Assembly: GCA_018389105.1 (NCBI GenBank) | Contig: JACATO010001037.1 | Span: forward strand, 375,001-439,000 | Origin: Nautilus pompilius | Lineage: Eukaryota > Mollusca > Cephalopoda > Nautilida > Nautilidae | Direction: 5' to 3' | Length of the DNA stretch: 64,000 nucleotides | Shown here: positions 60,801 to 64,000 of the stretch, in pieces | Layout: each line of letters starts with the position of its first letter | How positions within the stretch are numbered: the first letter of the stretch is position 1 | Translations under genes and position numbers: made by a program | The notes under the pieces: generated by a model | The model's input: the letters and a program-made list of their open reading frames with translations, nothing else | What the model was told of the DNA's origin: nothing | Databases searched by the model: none

Positions 60801-61169
60801 TGTGATGGACACTAAGCTATTGTCTTCTCTTTGACAGGAGAGTCATGGCTTCTCCCGTATAGGTAGGAAGGCTTAAATCCAATTTCCGGTAAGTTAAAAC
60901 TGGAAAAAAATTAAATGACTCTTGAAAAAAAAATTATTAATGTAGAAATCAAAACAAAAGACCAAAAAATAACAAACATCTTATCGCCGGTACACGCTGT
61001 TTCAAATGTGAAAAGTGTTCGTCGTCAATAAGTAATTATAAAATATTCACCAGGGTAAAACACTATATTACCTACCAAGTTATCTCCCTTGATAATATAG
61101 TATTATTCAAGACCTTTGCTGATCTAGAATTTCTTTTCCGTGTTTCCGTAAGATTTTCTCTCTCTCTCC

Positions 61170-61200
<31 letters not shown>

Positions 61201-61219
61201 CCCCTCTCTCTCTCTCTCC

Positions 61220-61298
<79 letters not shown>

Positions 61299-62329
61299 AA
61301 ACTTTTACAATTTATTAATCGCTTCGGCAACTTCATATTGCAAGAGTTAAAGTAGAATCTTTCTTTCCAGACAACGAATTTTTTTTTTTTTTGGAAAAAA
61401 TTTTTTTAATGTAATAGAGAAATCTCGATAGAGTTTTCAATTAAGCCTCCGACCGAGTCGGTGAAACATAAACGAAGAAAGAACAGGACGCATTCTAGGT
61501 GCAGCAACTTGGAAGGCACAGCAATAATAATAATAACAATAATTCAAGAGGCGGTTGCCATCACACTTGTCCGCTCTCCGAAGTCTCCGAGTAGCTATCA
61601 CCATTTCTTGAAAACCACACTGAGAGTACGTTAAGCTGTCAATGAGATCCAAGTGTTAAAGTATCACAGCTCTTTACGGTTAAATTTCGAGTCACAAATT
61701 ACCAAATGTATATGCGAATTTGATTCTGAATCTTTGGAGGGCAACGACTTGGAATTTTGAGATTTCTAGAAAGGAGGTTGAAATAAACGGTTACGTGAGG
61801 ACCAATAGGGAAGCCGTGCACACTATGCACAACTCTGACGCTTAGTAACTTCTTTACAGACTTCTTAACAGGAAAGCTTTTGGATCGCCTGTACGCGTTT
61901 GGAAAAAAAAAAATATTAGGTTCAGATTTATCAGGATTTTCTTGAAAATAATGACAGAAGTAAGTTATTACAAAACTATTCTTAAGTCTGTTTATTAACA
62001 GGACTCAGCGTTCTTTTTAAATTGTACAGCTTTAATGCTCTCGAGTCGATGTTAATCACCTGTATACTTTATTAAAATTTAAATATAGTTGGAAAATTTC
62101 TTGGCCTTTTCCCAAAGCAAGCTATGAAATTTAGGGGCCAATACTTCGGCGAAGGAACATTTAAAACATCAGACTTTATATCGGTTATTAGTAACATGAT
62201 GATTCGGCCATTTAGTGTTGTTTCTCTGCTGAGTTTTATCTCACTGGAAATGTTTTATTTTGGCTAAATATAAGATAAAGAGATTTTAAAGAGGAAATCT
62301 GGAACAACACGGTTTCTGTAAGCTGTTTC
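60801..62329. other. Intergenic
   Basis: Contains the CT microsatellite and homopolymer runs near 61380-61410. A (TAA)n patch is near 61523. No gene seen. Confidence 0.6.
61155..61297 (+). repeat. Long (CT)n microsatellite with periodic CCCCAT interruptions
   Basis: About 143 bp of CT repeats broken three times by CCCCAT and once by a CCCCC run. The blocks between interruptions are of similar length, so the array probably grew by duplication of a larger unit. Open frames on the minus strand reading Arg-Glu repeats are a by-product. Confidence 0.95.
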
Positions 62330-62586
62330 ACCTTAAAAGAAAACTAATTCCCGAATTTCGCAGCACCACTTCTGTTTTCTCCTTAGTGGACAGTCGACGG
62401 TGTTGAGAATTTATTCGCGATCAGGTCCAACCCAAAAGACACAGCGGTGGCAATGACAGCGTCAGGCTTGGATACTGTGGCCAAAGGTTCCGACTTCGGC
62501 AGTCTTCGCTACCGCGAAAATCGACGGGAAAAACCACCACCAAAGTCCTTCGGTTTCTCATCCGAACGGCGCAGGGCAGCGTCAAA
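62330..62586 (+). promoter_or_regulatory. CpG-rich promoter / 5' UTR of the gene starting at 62587
   Basis: GC-rich sequence with many CpG (GTCGACGG, TTCGCGATC, CTACCGCGAAAATCGACGGG, CCGAACGGCGCAG) rising out of AT-rich flanks and ending at the ATG. No TATA box is visible. It is called as a promoter from composition and position only. Confidence 0.4.
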
Positions 62587-62619
62587 ATGGCCGAGTGCGA
62601 GTTCCGAGAAGGCATTAAG
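62587..62619 (+). CDS. Probable first coding exon of an unidentified gene continuing right
   Basis: ATG in a strong start context (GTCAAAATGGCC), followed by MAECEFREGIK and the donor AAG/GTGAGT at 62620. It sits at the 3' end of a CpG-rich block, as the first exons of the two identified genes do. I do not recognise the eleven residues. The second exon must lie further right, most likely beyond position 64000; nothing matching was found in 62620-64000. A minus-strand open frame over 62421-62615 is a by-product of the high GC content. Confidence 0.5.
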
Positions 62620-64000
62620 GTGAGTACGGGTCAGAAGCTCGTAAATAGAGTGGGCAGCGGCTGGCTGAACCGGTAGGCGGCGGGGGACTGATCCGGCCCA
62701 CTGTCCAGACGGGCCCCGTTAAAGGACAAAGGATGGCGCACAGCTGTGAGGGGATTATTAATTCCTTTATGTGATAGAAAAAAACTATAATTAAACAGAA
62801 AATGTCAAGAGCCTTTGGAAGAACGTCTGCTAATAGAATTTGTGTACAAAGGAAAAGACCATTGTACGGATCCTATAGTTAATGCAAACCATCTCTCTTG
62901 CAGTGGTTCATTACTATATCAACAATGTTTGTTGTTGTTCTTTTGTCACGTGGCATGGTCTCGTGTTAAAACGCTAGCAGATCTAGAGTATAACTTTGAA
63001 TGAAGAACAACATCCGCTAGGGTTAATGCCTGCTTCCCGGCGAACTGGCCTTAGCATTACCGCCCCCCAGTGACGTCACCGAGATCGGTCCGCCTTCCCA
63101 GGGAAAATGGATTCGATGGACATCGATCACTAGAAGTATAACGTACAGATAATGACAAACAATTGTACCACGTGATTTATCTCCCTCGAGTTATGGCAAT
63201 CCCACGTGTCGACCATTTATCTGTTTCTGTGCTGCCGATCGCTCTTGTTGGTTTCTTAAAACACAATTACTAGGCGCTACTGTTCTGTCTCAGTGGATGA
63301 TAATGTTCCTTTGATATTTGCTTCGCCATTCGATTCGCGTTTTCCATGTAAGCAGTTTGCATAAAATCCAATCTATATACTTTATATACGTGAATAAATA
63401 AAAAAAGAGAGAAATCGCTTTCTAGCCGAGGGGGAACACGTGCGAAGCGGCTGAAGGGGATATTGATCTTCGGATGGTAAAGGTCCGCAACAGCTCTTAA
63501 GGCCATCAGACCAAGAAAAGTAAAGAGATATATTATTAGCGGCTCCGTTTGTGATAATTGTAGAAAGATTTCTTTCGTTACCTTCACACCAAAGACGCGC
63601 GTTCTGTGATGAGCCGCCTCATCAGCCTCTAAAGAGTAGCGAGCTTTTATCTTTCGGAGGAAAGTCGGTATTTTTTTCTTTAATCTCTTATTTCATTAAT
63701 GGGCTGCTCTCCTCTGATCATTGAATGTTTAAGCTGCACTATAAACTATCCTAGAGTCACCCCATCTATACTATATATATACATACATACACACGGTGGC
63801 ATTTTATTTACAATATTAAAAGTCTGTCTACTCTGTAGGGTAAAAGATGAAGATAGAAAATGCCAGCTAAAGAGATGCGATGTGGTATTATGTTTGTCTG
63901 CGTGTGGGCTATTTGTTTGGTATTTTTAATGTTGAAAATGAATTAAAGAAAGGGTAGAATTCTAAATATTCACTTAGTTGTGTTTTCACTTTTGTATGTG
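62620..64000. other. Probable first intron of the gene starting at 62587
   Basis: Starts with GTGAGT and a GC-rich stretch to about 62720, then mixed sequence. CpG-containing patches occur at 63050-63130 and 63420-63610. No second exon recognised. Confidence 0.45.

Noticed and set aside
61072-61336. Arg-Glu repeat proteins on the minus strand
   Set aside because: Direct translations of the CT microsatellite.
1-64000. CRISPR array, operon, phage or plasmid features
   Set aside because: Spliced genes, microsatellites, SINEs and hAT/Tc1 transposons show animal nuclear DNA; no direct-repeat array with spacers was seen.

Overview
This is AT-rich animal nuclear DNA with kilobase-scale introns, GT-AG splice sites and many decayed transposons. 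The mix of tRNA-derived SINEs, Tc1/mariner, Tigger and BED-finger hAT relics, with very long introns around conserved genes, fits a lophotrochozoan, probably a mollusc and perhaps a cephalopod. That placement is inference, not proof.

Two genes can be assembled exon by exon, with every splice phase consistent. Positions 203-38350 (minus strand) hold the 5' part of a Sec24A/B-class gene: seven coding exons and 539 codons, covering the disordered Pro/Gln/Ser-rich N-terminus and the start of the conserved core. The zinc finger and everything after it lie beyond the left edge. Positions 39012-54000 (plus strand) hold a complete dynactin subunit 5 gene (DCTN5): six coding exons and 183 residues. 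The two genes are head to head. Their start codons are 661 bp apart across a CpG-rich, GC-rich block that looks like a shared bidirectional promoter. Both products serve membrane traffic: Sec24 selects cargo for COPII vesicles at ER exit sites, and DCTN5 is part of the pointed-end complex of dynactin, the dynein adaptor.

Most of the remaining sequence is intron or intergenic DNA. It holds a Tigger-like transposase relic (3.1-4.5 kb), several Tc1/mariner relics (10.9, 19.2, 32.2 and 39.9 kb), one nearly full-length Tc1-type element with long inverted arms (30.14-31.72 kb), a 514-bp Tigger-type MITE (28.75-29.26 kb), three BED-finger hAT relics (14.7, 42.9 and 59.4 kb), a probable solo LTR (44.8-45.3 kb), one SINE with a perfect 12-bp target duplication (18.2 kb), three copies of a second SINE family, and three copies of a roughly 85-bp hairpin repeat.

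Right of DCTN5 is a CpG-rich block with an exact tandem duplication (58.2-58.7 kb). At 62587-62619 is the likely first coding exon of another plus-strand gene that continues off the right edge. I see no rRNA, no functional tRNA, no CRISPR and no bacterial-type system.
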